Positions 49,101-56,092 of a stretch of 64,000 nucleotides of DNA are shown here, in pieces (positions within the stretch are counted from its first letter, which is position 1; every line of letters begins with the position of its first letter). Source of the stretch: Membranipora membranacea (Eukaryota; Bryozoa; Gymnolaemata; Cheilostomatida; Membraniporidae); the NCBI GenBank assembly GCA_914767715.1, contig OU612066.1:4345001-4409000 (forward strand), in the 5' to 3' direction. A program made the position numbers and the translations under genes. Below the pieces are notes generated by a model, which searched no databases, was not told the DNA's origin, and worked only from the letters and a program-made list of their open reading frames with translations.

Positions 49101-51622
49101 AGCCCGTGTTAAATGGATATTATACTGACTCGGAGTCAAGGACAATTTCCTAGATTTGTGAGGACCCATTATTTTAATGGCTCAGCTGAGTTTAACAACA
49201 TCGTTCTCATTCTTTTTGTCACAAGGAATAAATACTACAGCTTTGTTTCTACGTTGTTTCCAAGGTTTGCTTTGTTTTCAGTTGCAGGGCAGGCCACCAC
49301 CAACCTTCATAATTTTAAACATGATGAGAGTCCGTGAGAAGACTTTCACTGGCTTTGGCTGGACGATATCAGCATGCCTCGACAACTGTACAGCTACAAA
49401 TATAAATACAGAATACCTTACCTGGCCTTCCTGTTCTAAAGATATGGCAGTGGGCTATCATCATTCATTCTCTCCAGTGGATCCATATTATACAGAATAA
49501 GTTTGTCAAGTAAGATTGAGTATGCATGCGTAAAAATGAAAAATTTCTGAATAGCATTCTCACCCATCTAATCCTAACATCTTTACTAAATTTGGGCCTG
49601 CAATCTCGAGAAGCAAGTTACACCTTGCACAGAGTATGTAAAATGTCGCTATTGGCCATATAAAACTGTGTCACCAAGTATTTAAACATCTTTAGCAATG
49701 CCTAATTTTGTATGTTTGTCTTTAGTATAACCCTTATACCACTACAGGAATACCAGACAGTAAAGTGCCATGTGTATGTATGCTACCTAAGCTCAACTCC
49801 CTGACCATATAATTGATTGCCCACACAACCAGACCCAGCAATCCTACTTTGATCTCAAGCATTCATTAACCAAAACAGCATAAAATTTGTTTCCTTCATA
49901 TGATGTTATGATGTATAAAAAATTATTGTTCACAGTCAACTGAAGCCAGTAGCCTAACATTTAGCAAATGCACTATTTACACTTTTATCTAGTTTCTGTT
50001 GAAGTGTGAAAACCAAGGTATGCTGCAGAACAGTGAAAATTATATGATTTGCAATAGGCCCAAGATCCAACCCCCCTTCCAATTAAAATGTGCCAGAAAA
50101 TCATCACAGCAATTGTATGCATCTCCAGCGCAGTGATCTATTTGGCAGTCAATGGACAAGAGTGACAGCCCATTTCCCACCAACTACAACCGAGCCTTCA
50201 CAACTAGGATGTTGCGTAGTCCATCGTTAACAAACATTCCCAAAAATCTGATTACGTACACATCAGAGAGTTCAAACACTATTGGAAGATGACACTAGGA
50301 CTAGGTAGGTTGTGGTTGACATGTACTCACCTTTAGCTGGGTCACCTAGCACTGACTGAGCCATATTACCACAGAGTAAGCCTGTCTGACACACATTCTT
50401 CACTGCAGCAGGAGATTCAACACTGGCATCGAGAAATCCATGATTATCAGCCACTGAGTCCTCATTTAATCCTTTTTCCCTCCATGCTTTCTTCGTCTGA
50501 TTATACTTAAGTAATGTAAAGAATAAGCCACTGTAGTAAAATTATTGCTATTCGCTAATAATAATGCAAGTCCTGCTTATCGTTGGATTTGGCAAAATTG
50601 ACAAATTGACAAATGGACTGAATAAAAAACATTTTCCTATCCGCCTTCAACCAACCACTCCTTGATTCCTCCCCATAATTTTAGGGCTGGGGACTAGAAA
50701 GTAGAGAACATATTTTTGAACTCAGTTGGATAGAGCTAGGATTTTTGGAGTAGCCAGTGTGTCTCATACATGGGATGTTTATTGAGAGATAGTAGCACCA
50801 GACAGAACCTTACCTCCCATACACATTTCAATTACCTTTTTTTGAAGTCGTGGGTTGAATATTTCATATATACTGCCGATTTTGAACAGATCTAGCTTGT
50901 TGGTGTGGAATATTGTAGAGAGAACATCACTTTTTATTCTCTTATACTGAGCAGTGTCTGGTCTCAGCTCTTCGATCATCAATGGAGCTAGAAGAAGAAA
51001 GTTACTATCAAGCAGTCGCCACTAGTATTCTCTTGTATACCCCATGTCTTCTGAATGTATGTACATTGCGTTTACAATAAATATGATGTATGCACTGTGT
51101 ACATGGATGTAGTATTAATACATGTACAGTAGGAAATCTCACTGAAAGATTTAAATTCACTCAATTTTTTCATGTAATAACACCAGTGCGCTTTACCATC
51201 CGCAAATCAGGTGAAATAACACAAATATACGAGAGAAATGACAGATTTTGGAAAGGCTATTGTACCAGAATCCTGACCCTGCATAATTTACTGTGCTATG
51301 AGAGAGCAAGGAAATAAATCAGACTTCTAGACTGCTAAGTGAACTACTAGTCAAGCTTCAGTACAAATCAACATATCCATCGAAAAGGAGACTATCATTT
51401 TCTGCAAATGTCTAAGTCTTGTTTTATCAAGAGTGCGCAAAGGTTCTTGTGCCAAATCACTGCTATAACTTTGTACAAACCACTTACTTTTACAAGGAGT
51501 AACAGGGTTACCGTGTTTCACATGAATTGACTTGTTACCAAACAGCTCAAGTAAATATTTCTCCTACCCAGTGTTTTCTACTTACGTGTATCTTTTTTAG
51601 GAATGATAAACGAAGACGCCAT
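8884..51622 (-). CDS. Giant TASOR/TEX15-family (DUF3715) protein, about 4,750 aa, 25 coding exons
   Basis: Coding exons in transcription order: 51622-51586, 50987-50836, 50496-50331, 49393-49305, 48740-48634, 46652-46521, 45825-45699, 34150-31161, 30772-30681, 30318-29883, 27575-27225, 26824-26717, 26417-25119, 24650-21819, 20622-20560, 20243-19203, 18960-18184, 17839-17490, 17124-16947, 15222-15012, 14474-14284, 12547-10578, 10228-10161, 9953-9753, 9163-8884. Every junction has GT-AG ends and matching phase, so I read this as one transcript. Exons 1-7 form a DUF3715 pseudo-ADP-ribosyltransferase domain as in TASOR, TASOR2 and TEX15, which act in nuclear gene and transposon silencing. The rest is mostly Ser/Thr-rich and probably disordered, with an RS domain and a C-terminal coiled coil. 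The start ATG has an in-frame TGA 24 bases upstream. Exon 8 needs one +1 frame correction. Two adjacent genes joined across the 11.5-kb intron 7 is the main alternative. Confidence 0.75.
10578..12547 (-). other. Exon 22 of the giant gene: RS domain
   Basis: 656 codons. After a helical start (AIEEENKLLTFIKFVHQ) there is a 42-base tandem duplication (about 12251-12334; QTGGSVSHLDSKL). An arginine-serine domain follows, about residues 4060-4190 of the full protein (12085-11700), with KKKRRRSRSTSRSRSRS, then RRDSRSPVRRRSRHH and RYRRSRSRSLSRHRSP. RS domains mark splicing factors and proteins of nuclear speckles, so this part argues for a nuclear protein linked to nascent RNA. A long disordered Ser/Lys-rich tail follows, ending EENKLLSSLKN at a phase-0 donor. 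Confidence 0.8.
12548..14283 (-). other. Intron 21 of the giant gene (hosts the U2 snRNA gene)
   Basis: 1.7-kb intron bounded by donor GTGAGT (below 14284) and acceptor TATATTTTAG (above 12547). Apart from the U2 snRNA on the plus strand I see no coding potential, only AT-rich sequence. Confidence 0.7.
13821..14010 (+). ncRNA. U2 spliceosomal snRNA
   Basis: It starts ATCGCTTCTCGGCC, as in animal U2, followed by TTGGCTAAGATCA, the branch-point pairing core GTGTAGTATCTG, then stem-loop IIa, an Sm-like site GATTTTTG, stem-loop III, and stem-loop IV (CCTGGTATTGCAGTACC and CCAGG). The end is set at 14010 by the usual length of about 190 nt. Stem IIa reads AATCAG ... CTGATT where the common animal form is TATCAG ... 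CTGATA, a paired change that keeps the stem. One extra A precedes the branch-pairing core (CAAAGTG instead of CAAGTG). It lies in an intron of the giant gene on the opposite strand. U2 pairs with the intron branch site in the spliceosome. A pseudogene cannot be fully excluded. Confidence 0.92.
15340..16711. mobile_element. 1.37-kb palindromic (fold-back) element in intron 19 of the giant gene
   Basis: The two halves are inverted copies. The left end TTAAGGTAATGTCAAAGACC is mirrored by GGTCTTTGACATTACCTTAA at the right end, and matching continues inward for about 670 bases per arm. The centre is near 16025, with a short unmatched spacer. Mismatches are scattered but sparse. TTAA at both outer ends could be a piggyBac-type target site, but TTAA is its own complement and could equally be part of the repeat. 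No transposase is present, so this is a non-autonomous fold-back or MITE-like element. Open frames inside it (for example 15930-16276) are chance. Confidence 0.85.
17336..17370. repeat. AT dinucleotide palindrome
   Basis: An alternating TATAATATATATTATATATATATAATATAA-type tract that is close to self-complementary, in the intron between exons 18 and 19 of the giant gene. Confidence 0.7.
18425..18560 (-). repeat. Coding minisatellite, 21-base unit x about 6
   Basis: The unit GACTTACTGTCAGAGCCTGAT is repeated about six times with single-base variants (one copy has CCG for CTG). On the minus strand it encodes SKSSGSD in exon 17 of the giant gene. Confidence 0.9.
19806..19905 (-). repeat. Coding minisatellite, 24-base unit x 4
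   Basis: The unit CCAGGACTAGCTGCTGTTAC plus TCTG is repeated with almost no divergence. On the minus strand it encodes RVTAASPG repeats in exon 16 of the giant gene. Near-identity of the copies implies recent expansion. Confidence 0.9.
20266..20370. repeat. Tandem duplication, about 52-base unit x 2
   Basis: AGCATGCAnAnAGAGGAAATG followed by GTAGnCAACATGnACACATAG occurs twice in the intron just upstream of exon 16 of the giant gene. It has no coding role. Confidence 0.75.
21545..21735 (+). mobile_element. tRNA-derived SINE copy
   Basis: It contains a Pol III A box (TGGCTCAGTTGG) and a B box (GGTTCGAATCC) at tRNA spacing, around a self-complementary AACATGCACATGTT where the anticodon arm would be. 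A non-tRNA tail with GCCATTAAGGCACTAC follows. It lies in the intron between exons 14 and 15 of the giant gene. A similar tail occurs in the copy near 37070-37230. The arms do not fold into a clean anticodon stem, so this is not a functional tRNA. Confidence 0.7.
21819..24650 (-). other. Exon 14 of the giant gene: 944-codon Lys/Ser-rich region
   Basis: The largest clean single-frame exon apart from exon 8. It is rich in Lys, Ser and Thr with many basic clusters: RLNRLKKKLKKQQLKRKK near the start, and KRRKLKKALKKKKG and KKHKREKQ toward the end. It has a repeated segment of form PV(M/L)SERLQA(R/K)LLEKE, seen twice about 80 residues apart. The basic clusters look like nuclear localisation signals. 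A short, repeat-like helical motif is plausible for SERLQAxLLEKE. No known domain was recognised. Confidence 0.75.
28164..28196 (+). repeat. (GA)n microsatellite upstream of the GPCR gene
   Basis: About 16 GA repeats end 56 bases before the ATG of the nested GPCR. They are probably in its promoter or 5' UTR. GA tracts bind GAGA-type factors in some animals; nothing here shows that. Confidence 0.9.
28252..29724 (+). CDS. Class A (rhodopsin-like) GPCR, complete, nested in an intron
   Basis: Two exons, 28252-28311 and 28552-29724, join at phase 0 to give 410 aa. The N-terminus has two N-glycosylation sites (NTS, NQT). TM1 has GNL. TM2 has LALSD. TM3 starts after a Cys (QALCFYY) and ends FNRYLLV in place of DRY. 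ECL2 has the partner Cys (GRCNFD). ICL3 is long (about 110 residues, Ser/Lys-rich). TM6 lacks CWxP (VYVITYIPF). TM7 has NPWIY, followed by helix 8 and Cys residues (ACC) for palmitoylation. NRY in TM3 is shared with melatonin-type receptors, but the ligand cannot be told. The gene lies wholly in intron 10 of the giant minus-strand gene. Confidence 0.9.
31161..34150 (-). other. Exon 8 of the giant gene: about 1,000-codon Ser/Thr-rich region with a frame break
   Basis: It begins right after a pyrimidine-rich acceptor (CTCTGCTTTTAG) with codons ATG AAT ATG, in phase with exon 7. The protein is acidic at first (SESDSDS), then Ser/Thr/Gln-rich, with a Tyr/Pro-rich patch of YTQ and YPQN type around 32180-32620. 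I recognise no domain. The first frame runs from 34150 to a stop at 31322. The correct 3' part (SVKEEFSPVAQSTVY and on to donor 31161) is in the next frame, open from about 31413. The exon therefore needs one base removed, or a +1 shift, in the overlap. The run of four A at 31384-31387 is a candidate site. Confidence 0.7.
34375..34935. mobile_element. Possible short non-autonomous element with inverted ends
   Basis: ACTGTAGAATGGGTTT at about 34396 recurs inverted as AAACCCATTCTACAGT at about 34895. Weaker matching (ATCATAAT) continues outward on both sides. The roughly 500 bases between show no coding sequence. The ends look like diverged terminal inverted repeats of a MITE, but I see no clear target-site duplication. 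Confidence 0.4.
35930..36045 (-). mobile_element. Diverged tRNA-derived SINE fragment
   Basis: The minus strand reads TGTGGGAGGCTAGGGTTTTG then ATTCCTG and GCGGCAGATG. This matches in order the tRNA-like head of the better-preserved copy near 42060-42130 (GGCGGGAGGCTGGGGTTC, AATCCTGGCA, GTGGCAGAT). The B box is mutated, so it is inactive. Confidence 0.6.
37070..37235 (-). mobile_element. tRNA-derived SINE copy
   Basis: The minus strand has an A-box-like GGAGTTGGTCAGAGCG and a B box GCGTTCGAATCC, followed by a tail ending GGCCACGCCCTTAAGGCACC. The tail resembles the end of the 21545-21735 copy, so the two belong to one family or share a tail. Confidence 0.6.
38060..38130 (+). repeat. 15-base tandem repeat x 4
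   Basis: GAGGAGATGGTCTAT, then variants with GGCCTAT/C, repeated about four times. It is open in one frame but sits in no recognisable gene. Confidence 0.8.
38640..39600 (+). repeat. Telomere-like G-rich minisatellite, 14-base unit
   Basis: Around 60 copies of a unit such as TATAGGGTTATGGG, with variants GAG, TTG, GTG and GAA in the second half, plus an occasional longer GGTTACTTATGGG form that recurs at intervals (38770, 38870, 39003, 39173). Each unit carries one or two GGG runs and the string TAGGGTTA, so it looks like degenerate TTAGGG sequence. It lies in intron 7 of the giant gene. It is not a chromosome end, because unique genes continue on both sides. Confidence 0.95.
39871..39926. 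repeat. GC-rich hairpin bracketed by short direct repeats
   Basis: AGCCTTG...CAAGGCT outer arms and a GGCCAC...GTGGCC inner arm surround a T-rich loop. ACCCCAGTCT or close to it occurs on each side. It is likely a small element or a chance hairpin. Confidence 0.4.
40320..41210 (+). mobile_element. 5'-truncated non-LTR retrotransposon (LINE), reverse transcriptase 3' part
   Basis: An intact 246-codon frame (40322-41062) starts just before the palm motif KYADDT and continues with the usual downstream motifs (LNPTKTQEM, VEYLGVLVDDKL, the thumb region), ending in a stop. About 140 bases of 3' UTR follow and end in ATCCATCCATCC, a microsatellite tail common in CR1/RTE/jockey-type LINEs. The fingers domain and any ORF1 or endonuclease are missing, so this is a dead 5'-truncated insertion. 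An intact frame suggests it is fairly young. It inserted in intron 7 of the giant gene and just upstream of the nested nucleotidyltransferase gene. Confidence 0.85.
41323..44904 (+). CDS. GlnD-like nucleotidyltransferase with helical-repeat region and C-terminal membrane anchor
   Basis: Exons 41323-41484 and 42424-44904 join at phase 0 to give 880 aa. The N-terminal part (HLERLAHYYHKKFD, SLYNSALIRG) looks TPR-like. At about residues 189-203 is GSLSRGEATPYSDLE, the Pol-beta-superfamily motif GS-x-x-R-G-E ... S-D-x-(D/E) in the form used by GlnD/DUF294-type enzymes, followed by a hydrophobic strand (YLFLI). The third acidic residue was not located. Residues about 500-850 contain repeated helix pairs of TPR type (YGRIL/LYFKEKKWRLAQRHF, MNLHKDAMQYYKESHRMH). 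The last 26 residues are one membrane helix, so the protein may be tail-anchored. An acceptor (TTGTTGTAG) lies directly before the ATG, so an upstream exon exists. The gene is nested in intron 7 of the giant gene. Confidence 0.8.
41935..42230 (-). mobile_element. tRNA-derived SINE copy (Ser/Leu-like head)
   Basis: The minus strand reads TCGGCCGAGCGGTTAGC (A-box region), then GGCGGGAGGCTGGGGTTC and AATCC (B box), followed by a T-rich stretch and further non-tRNA sequence. It lies in the single coding intron of the nucleotidyltransferase gene. A diverged relative is at 35930-36045. Confidence 0.65.
45087..45092 (+). terminator. Candidate polyadenylation signal of the nucleotidyltransferase gene
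   Basis: AATAAA 183 bases after the TGA stop at 44904. No other canonical signal is closer. Confidence 0.5.
45362..45414. repeat. Perfect 18-bp hairpin
   Basis: CAGGGGTAAAGCAGGAGT at 45362-45379 is followed after 17 bases by its exact inverse at 45397-45414, and pairing can extend by a few bases. It lies about 460 bases past the stop of the nucleotidyltransferase gene and within intron 7 of the giant gene. Confidence 0.9.
45699..51622 (-). other. Exons 1-7: DUF3715 / pseudo-PARP domain (residues about 30-270)
   Basis: The spliced product of these seven small exons is 270 residues. Landmarks in order: IGSIYEIFNPRLQKK, resembling the (V/I)xxIxNPxL opening strand of PARP-type folds; NMAQSVLGDPAK at an exon end, continuing LSRHADIV and LIMFKIMKGRGK in the next exons; PTYMFDTHINIS; FYLAKKWYSYHF; and RPPQICPVAFVDIKYSD. 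The order GDPAKG / SR(H/Y)AD / I(I/M)FK(V/I)(L/M)KG / RPxQICP is, from what I know of the family, the DUF3715 signature of TASOR and TEX15. In TASOR this domain is catalytically inactive. Exon 4 (49393-49305) was found by phase and motif and uses a weak donor (GTTGGT). Confidence 0.8.
47737..47757 (+). repeat. Poly-G tract of about 20
   Basis: An uninterrupted run of about 20 G in an intron of the giant gene. The length is probably unstable and prone to sequencing error. Confidence 0.9.
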
Positions 51623-51720
51623 AATTATATTATACGTCCGATTTCACATTGATTGAAGCACAGTATCCATTGCTCAGTATTTTTCCCTCACACTCAGGTC
51701 TGTCGTTACGAGATTTAATC
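51623..51720 (-). other. 5' UTR exon segment of the giant DUF3715 gene
   Basis: Upstream of the ATG (51622) the minus strand runs about 98 bases to a good acceptor (TTTGTTTCTGCAG at 51721-51733). This suggests at least one further non-coding first exon. An in-frame TGA lies 24 bases before the ATG, which supports the chosen start. The upstream exon and the promoter were not located. Confidence 0.5.
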
Positions 51721-54700
51721 CTGCAGAAACAAAAACAAGACATTGGTGTAGTTCTGCTGCGCTGGCTGTGCTTCAATTACTACAAGGATAAAATCCAACT
51801 TCAATCTCTTCAATGTGAACTCTAACCTTCACAGTTAATCCTCAAGCTTTTAGTTGACACTGTTATGACAAAATGAATAATTGAGGTTGTGACAATGGAT
51901 GAGTAATTTGTGTTCATGAGTACATGGATTAGTTTGAGGGAGAGGGAGTTCATTGGTTTGAGCTGCGATGGAAAAGTTTTAACAGGCAGACAACTGGTAG
52001 GAAGTTTGGCTCAGAGTAATGGAAATAGATTAATTCACAGATATGAGGGCTGTAATATTGGTCGCTGCATTGTGTGAATTGTTTTGATCTATCTCAAGGA
52101 TCGACTGGAATGGACCAGGGAGAATGGACAGATCTAAACAAAAATTTTCCCAGGCTCTGGTATCTGGATATACTTTAATCATGCATAAAGTTCTTTTGAT
52201 GAAGAAAAATACTATTGGATCATCAGTCACTGAGTTGTTTCTTTGGGATATCCCATTCTTAAACTCTTCTTTTGATGTGTGTGAGGTGAGATAATAGAAT
52301 AATATAATAATAATAATATAATATATATTCATTGCGAATCACAGGTACCTTTGGGTCATACGCAAAGGTCATGTGTAAGTCTTATCTCAAAGGCCCATTT
52401 TTTGTGGTAAAAATTTTATGCAAACTCCCTTTTGCCATCAATTATCTAACATCCAACTCCCCCAAACCACCCTCCCTCACTTAAGTTGAGCTCCTACAGC
52501 CGATGATGTAGATTTCAGCAGTATAGAGATGGATATTCAAAACCAATTATTACGTTTGGTTTGTACTTTCAGGGAAAACTCTGGGGTAATCTTGCCCTCC
52601 ATGACATATCTGTGCGAAATTGGTCAGAATATCAATTGTAGATTTTTGCAATACAGCATAACTCTAAATATCACTCTAGATAGGTAGTTCATGGATTTGG
52701 ATGGATTTCTGTGAACAGGGCTCTGTAAGTTAATGGATTTTGAAGTGGTAGGGCCAGGCGGAATAAGTTTGGGATAAATGTTGTAGTGCCATCCTCCAAG
52801 GGGAGGAGGAGGTCTGCTTCCCCAAATGATTTAAAATAATGGACGCATTTTAGGCATATTAGCCTTATTTTGGAAGGCAATTAACAAGTAGTTAGCTACA
52901 GAGACCTCGTTCAATATATCAATGAGGAGGGACACCATTCCTGACCAGTGATTAATTCTTCATGTGAGAAAACTGCTCCTGGCCATACCGTACCCATTAT
53001 CATGTTAGTATCTACCAACACAGCAGCCCTGTCTGTGAATTTTATACATGTGATATTTGGTGCAACTCCAGTGGTTAAGTGTCCCAGTGGTCGCGAGGCC
53101 TGGACACTTGGCACTCAACTCAACCACTGGACACGCACAAACTACAAACGGCCTGTGCATGGGCTCCTAACGCTTACAATACATCACAAACACACAGTGT
53201 GTCTTCTTTGTTCAGTGGTTGAGGGTGGTGCCTAGGCAAAGTTCATCACGATGCTTGCAAGCCCAATCATCATTATTTCTGCTGCTGCCGACCACCTGTT
53301 GCTGTCCAGTCACCTTTTGCCGTCCAGTCACATTTTGCCGTTCAGTCTGTGCTCTTAGCATTAGCCTAATCTAGCACATGTCTACTAGACTACTTCAATT
53401 CCGTAGTCGCTGACAATGTTTGACTCTTCCATTTCCAAGTCCAACCCCCTGGTTTTGCTTTTGAACCAACGGGGGAGGGCAGTCAAACCAAGGTCCTTGG
53501 ACTAGCTTATCATTGGCAGAGATTAGATTAAGCAAAGTTTTGGAGTAGGCCTGCTGCGCCTCCTACTATTAATATTATTATTATATATATCCTAGCTATA
53601 TATATATATAGATAGGCCCCTGGGCCCTTGGACTTTCAATGTCCAGTACCACCACCATACTAACTAGACGTTGCAAAAGCAAAGGCAATTAAAGGGAGTT
53701 CTTTGGTAAAGGCATGGTGGGGCCCACCCATGATTCTCATAGGCATAAATACAAAAATAATTATTTAATAAATTAATAAAGTAATAAAATAATAATAATA
53801 ATGAAAATAATCATCATCATCATCAGTATATCACTAACATTGATTGAATAATACATAGTAACATAGTGTTGCTTACTTGTTGTATTTGTACAGGCAGATA
53901 TGTTGTAATGATATCAGCCTAGCCTCTAGTGGATGTACTTGGAGAGCAACAGGAGTACTGTTAGAAATTCTCCACTTTTAGAAAGAATTTTCCAAATTCT
54001 TTTTTATTGTCTTCTGCACTCCTCAATTGCCAATGGTTCAAAGAGCGGTGTACATCAATTTAACGGGGGGTATAGATAACGCCCCAGTTTATGGGAACAG
54101 GAATGGTTGCAGAAAGTAAAAATGTTCAAGTAAACTAGATCTTGTTGGTTCATTTTATTCCAAAATTAAAATTTTAAAAAATACGCTCAATATGAGATTA
54201 TATTTACATTTATTAAAATATAAGACAAAACTATGTGTAGAATTCTTATAGATTAATTATTGTTTTAATACAGCCTGATCAAAACAGGAAATGGAGAAGT
54301 TTTGTGCACAGAAATAGCTTGGATCGAACAAAACTATTACTGAAGCAGTTCAGGTGACAAGTAAGTATTTGTACTATCTATACACAGCAGCCCCGATGTC
54401 TAAACAAAACTAAGTGTGGGTCATAGACATGATAAAGAAGGTCACCACACAGAAAATGATGCATATTCAAACTGCAATGATCATTATAGATAGAAGAATG
54501 ATAAAAGATAGATAGAAATATGGAAAGAAAATATATAAATAATATCATATGTATGCCTGCAGAAGCTACTTTCCTTTCTTAGCGTTATCTACTAATACAT
54601 TAACACAACAGACAGGACTAATTAGGTATGGGCTCCTGTGGCATTTACCACTGAGTTGATTTATAAAATAGACAAAATACAGGACAGGTATGCGAGCCCC

Positions 54701-56092
54701 AGGAGGAGCTTATTATGTAACTAGGGTACTAACCTCCTGTACTAGCTAAGTATTAGTAGTTACTGTAAGTAACTTTCTGAATGAACTACCACTCCAGTGC
54801 TTACCTACCCTCTGAGACAGCTTATGCCTCTCTCAGGACACCTATTAAATTGTCCTCTCTCCTCGGTGATCCAACCCGTTGTCAAGTCATATAAGTCGGG
54901 GTTGTATCAGGGAGAATGGTTGGTTGTATGTGTACGTTGCCTCTACAGGAGAGGAGGATGGGGTGCATGTAGGTCTACAGGCATTAACAAGGTGATTATT
55001 AAATGTATTTTTCTCTCTCCTTTTACTGTCAAACTAGAACATTTCCTATTACTTACATTGACAGATTGTACATTGGTAAAGATACGTAGATAGTCAGGTA
55101 GGTTAGTCACCCTGGAGATTTCACCTATGTACAGTATCCACAAGCCAGAAAGAGGCAACTCAATTATCAAGACAAAAGGGGGCCCATGTGCATCTAGGTA
55201 TATGGTGCACTATTATCAAATGGTTGTTATTTTAGATGCCCAATTTAGTGGATCACCATCATGATCATTTTCTAGATGTTGTTATTATTTTTACTGATCA
55301 ATGTGCAGCACTTACAATAAGGTAGTCTTGAGAAGTCTAGCATCCTATGATATGGCTGCTAGAGTTCTATCATGTCGGTACTAGCTCCCTTTTATAATGG
55401 CTGGCTGGGATGACAGAGTCTCATGTGTGGGTTGGTCCAGGATTTATTTGACCTTTTAAAATAGCCTTGGGCGGACCCTGTTTGTACAGCTAGTTCAGTT
55501 CTGGCTAGGGTAGCCTGTCTTGACAAGCTTTGTTGGGTGGGTTGGTGTCCTCCCTCTTCACAAACAACGCTTATCAAGACAGACTTCAGCTAGAGTTGTC
55601 CTTCGTTATTTGCATGATAAATCTAAGTGAATTGTAGCAGCTGCTACTAGGGTAGATTACAGGCTTCCAGTTTTTTTCTTCATCACCCCTTCCCTTCTTA
55701 AATTGAAACCACTAATGTGACCACCAGTTTCTTGAGTGTTTGACCCCTCACTCACATTAGGACTTGTATCTGGGTACTGTTACATAGTGTAAACAGGCAG
55801 ATAAGAAACACATATACATGATGATTGCGGTCAATAATGATAAGTTAGTCTATTATTAAACACCAATTTTTGCCAACATTTTGTCTATTTTAATCACCAA
55901 CCATCTGCAGTCTTCTTTTTCTTAAACATCACCCTAGACGATGTTCAACACCACACAATGTCCAATTTTTCCACAATGTCATGCACATAGTCTGTAGGTC
56001 CAATGATTCTCATATCCATCTCTTTTTTGTTGTAGACATCGCAAGATAAGACCTAAACTGAAACTGGCTGACATATTCCCAGAAGCCTAATA
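51721..56092. other. Divergent intergenic region between the giant gene and the basigin-like gene
   Basis: 4.4 kb with no convincing coding exon. It must hold both promoters and non-coding first exons. AT-rich simple repeats occur near 52300-52330 and 53575-53830. Open frames at 52948-53235 and 54797-55093 are short, have no family signal, and I take them as chance. Confidence 0.5.
55508..55590. repeat. Inverted repeat containing CTGTCTTGA
   Basis: TAGCCTGTCTTGACAAGCTT pairs imperfectly with a later AAGCGTTG... inverse (GCTTATCAAGACAGACTT) about 45 bases on. The same core appears as a perfect palindrome at 57548-57578. Confidence 0.5.

Noticed and set aside
49425-49470. A 33-base exon (PTAISLEQEGQ) ending at GTAAGG in the giant gene
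   Set aside because: It was considered as the missing exon 4, but the segment at 49305-49393 fits phase on both sides and gives the expected DUF3715 motif (LSRHADIV).
54797-55093. 98-codon plus-strand open frame in the divergent intergenic region
   Set aside because: No family signal, no splice context and no similarity to neighbours; treated as chance.
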